From assembly GCA_903862655.1 (NCBI GenBank), contig CAIOZA010000055.1, forward strand, positions 1 through 64,000: DNA of 64,000 bases, given 5' to 3'. Source of the stretch: an uncultured Ignavibacteria bacterium. Its GTDB lineage: Bacteria > Bacteroidota > Ignavibacteria > Kapaibacteriales > UBA2268. The notes under the pieces are model-generated. The model made no database searches. It was not told the origin of the DNA and saw only the letters and a list, made by a program, of their open reading frames with translations. Positions 63,696 through 64,000 of this stretch are shown one piece after another (positions within the stretch are counted from its first letter, which is position 1; every line of letters begins with the position of its first letter). The position numbers and the translations under genes are program-made.

Positions 63696-64000
63696 TTACT
63701 CTTTTATAATTTCTAGATACTTAGAGACTTCATATTGAATTCTCTTTGTATTGAAAGGTTTTATCAGATAGGAGTTGGCTCCTGAATCCATACCTTCTTT
63801 AATGTCCTCGTCTTTTGAGAGTGAGGACAGAATGATAATCGGTAAGTCGGCATAATCGGGATTGCTTCTAATGCTTCTAATAAGCGTGTACCCGTCAACA
63901 TTCGGCATATTCAAATCAGTTAGGACTAAATCAACTCGTTCCTGAGCTAATTTCTCCAAAGCTTCCATTCCGTCAACAGTGAGGATCACTCTGTAGCCAT
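63696..64000 (-). CDS. Response regulator receiver (partial, truncated by window end)
   Basis: The reading frame is open through the window edge at 64000, so the N-terminus with the first acidic residues lies outside. The visible 101 residues, GYRVILTVDGMEALEKL, DLVLTDLNMPNVDGYTL (phospho-acceptor Asp), IILSSLSKDED and SYLIKPFNTKRI, are a CheY-like receiver and end by residue EIIKE. The GTG at 63989 is internal, not the start. A second CheY-like regulator upstream of cheY suggests a phosphate sink or a second output. Confidence 0.88.
   Translation of the reverse strand, partial: GYRVILTVDGMEALEKLAQERVDLVLTDLNMPNVDGYTLIRSIRSNPDYADLPIIILSSLSKDEDIKEGMDSGANSYLIKPFNTKRIQYEVSKYLEIIKE

Overview
The window is AT-rich, gene-dense chromosomal DNA of a Gram-negative bacterium. 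I place it in the Bacteroidota/Chlorobiota/Ignavibacteriota assemblage, possibly Ignavibacteria or Candidatus Kapabacteria. The reasons are two secreted proteins with C-terminal type IX secretion (T9SS) sorting domains, a GldM/PorM-like single-helix membrane protein, a TonB-dependent receptor with a carboxypeptidase-regulatory N-domain, many outer-membrane barrels, frequently weak Shine-Dalgarno sequences, and a flagellar-type chemotaxis cluster with CheZ. This placement is inference from gene content, not a database match. I see no rRNA, tRNA, CRISPR array, insertion sequence or prophage.

Layout. 1-2.1 kb: a palindromic CACAGAG repeat and a PD40 beta-propeller secreted protein. 2.3-6.6 kb: gmhA, an SDR enzyme and a DUF123/GIY-YIG protein, facing murF-mraY. 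6.7-14.8 kb: a same-strand cluster of a response regulator with a degenerate HD-GYP domain, FlbD, an outer-membrane barrel, an RsbW-like ATPase, a membrane P-loop ATPase and a CASTOR/POLLUX-type channel. 14.85-18 kb: an FKBP isomerase and two lipoproteins, one with four TIG repeats of exactly 270 bp period and an FGE-like domain. 18.1-21 kb (minus strand): miaB, a nucleophile-less esterase homologue and thiamine pyrophosphokinase. 21-24.4 kb: fRMsr, glutamine synthetase and a GNAT protein. 24.4-36 kb: two T9SS cargo proteins, a CPBP protease, a TonB receptor with its lipoprotein, and a TPR histidine kinase. 36-39.9 kb (minus strand): metG, rlpA, and a mannose-1-phosphate guanylyltransferase.

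40.4-47.4 kb holds the most system-like unfamiliar locus: a 775-aa GldM/PorM-like protein, two outer-membrane barrel proteins with soluble N-terminal regions, and a VWA-OmpA protein. Together they look like an envelope-spanning machine linking inner membrane, outer membrane and peptidoglycan. 47.5-52.9 kb: a Cys/Met PLP enzyme, tldD-tldE and a porin. 53-58.1 kb (minus strand): a stand-alone nuoLMN block. 58.3-64 kb: clpS, then a minus-strand chemotaxis operon read RR > cheY > cheZ > cheA > cheB > hypothetical.

The chemotaxis operon carries the clearest sequence novelties. CheZ keeps its catalytic Asp-x3-Gln but has three tandem FliM/CheZ-like CheY-docking peptides at its C-terminus. CheA has a similar acidic motif where P2 would be. 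CheB has Asn where the catalytic Asp is expected. Convergent gene pairs are mostly separated by strong intrinsic terminators. Starts were moved from the longest reading frame wherever a signal peptide, ribosome-binding site or neighbour spacing favoured an internal start, and this is stated in each entry.
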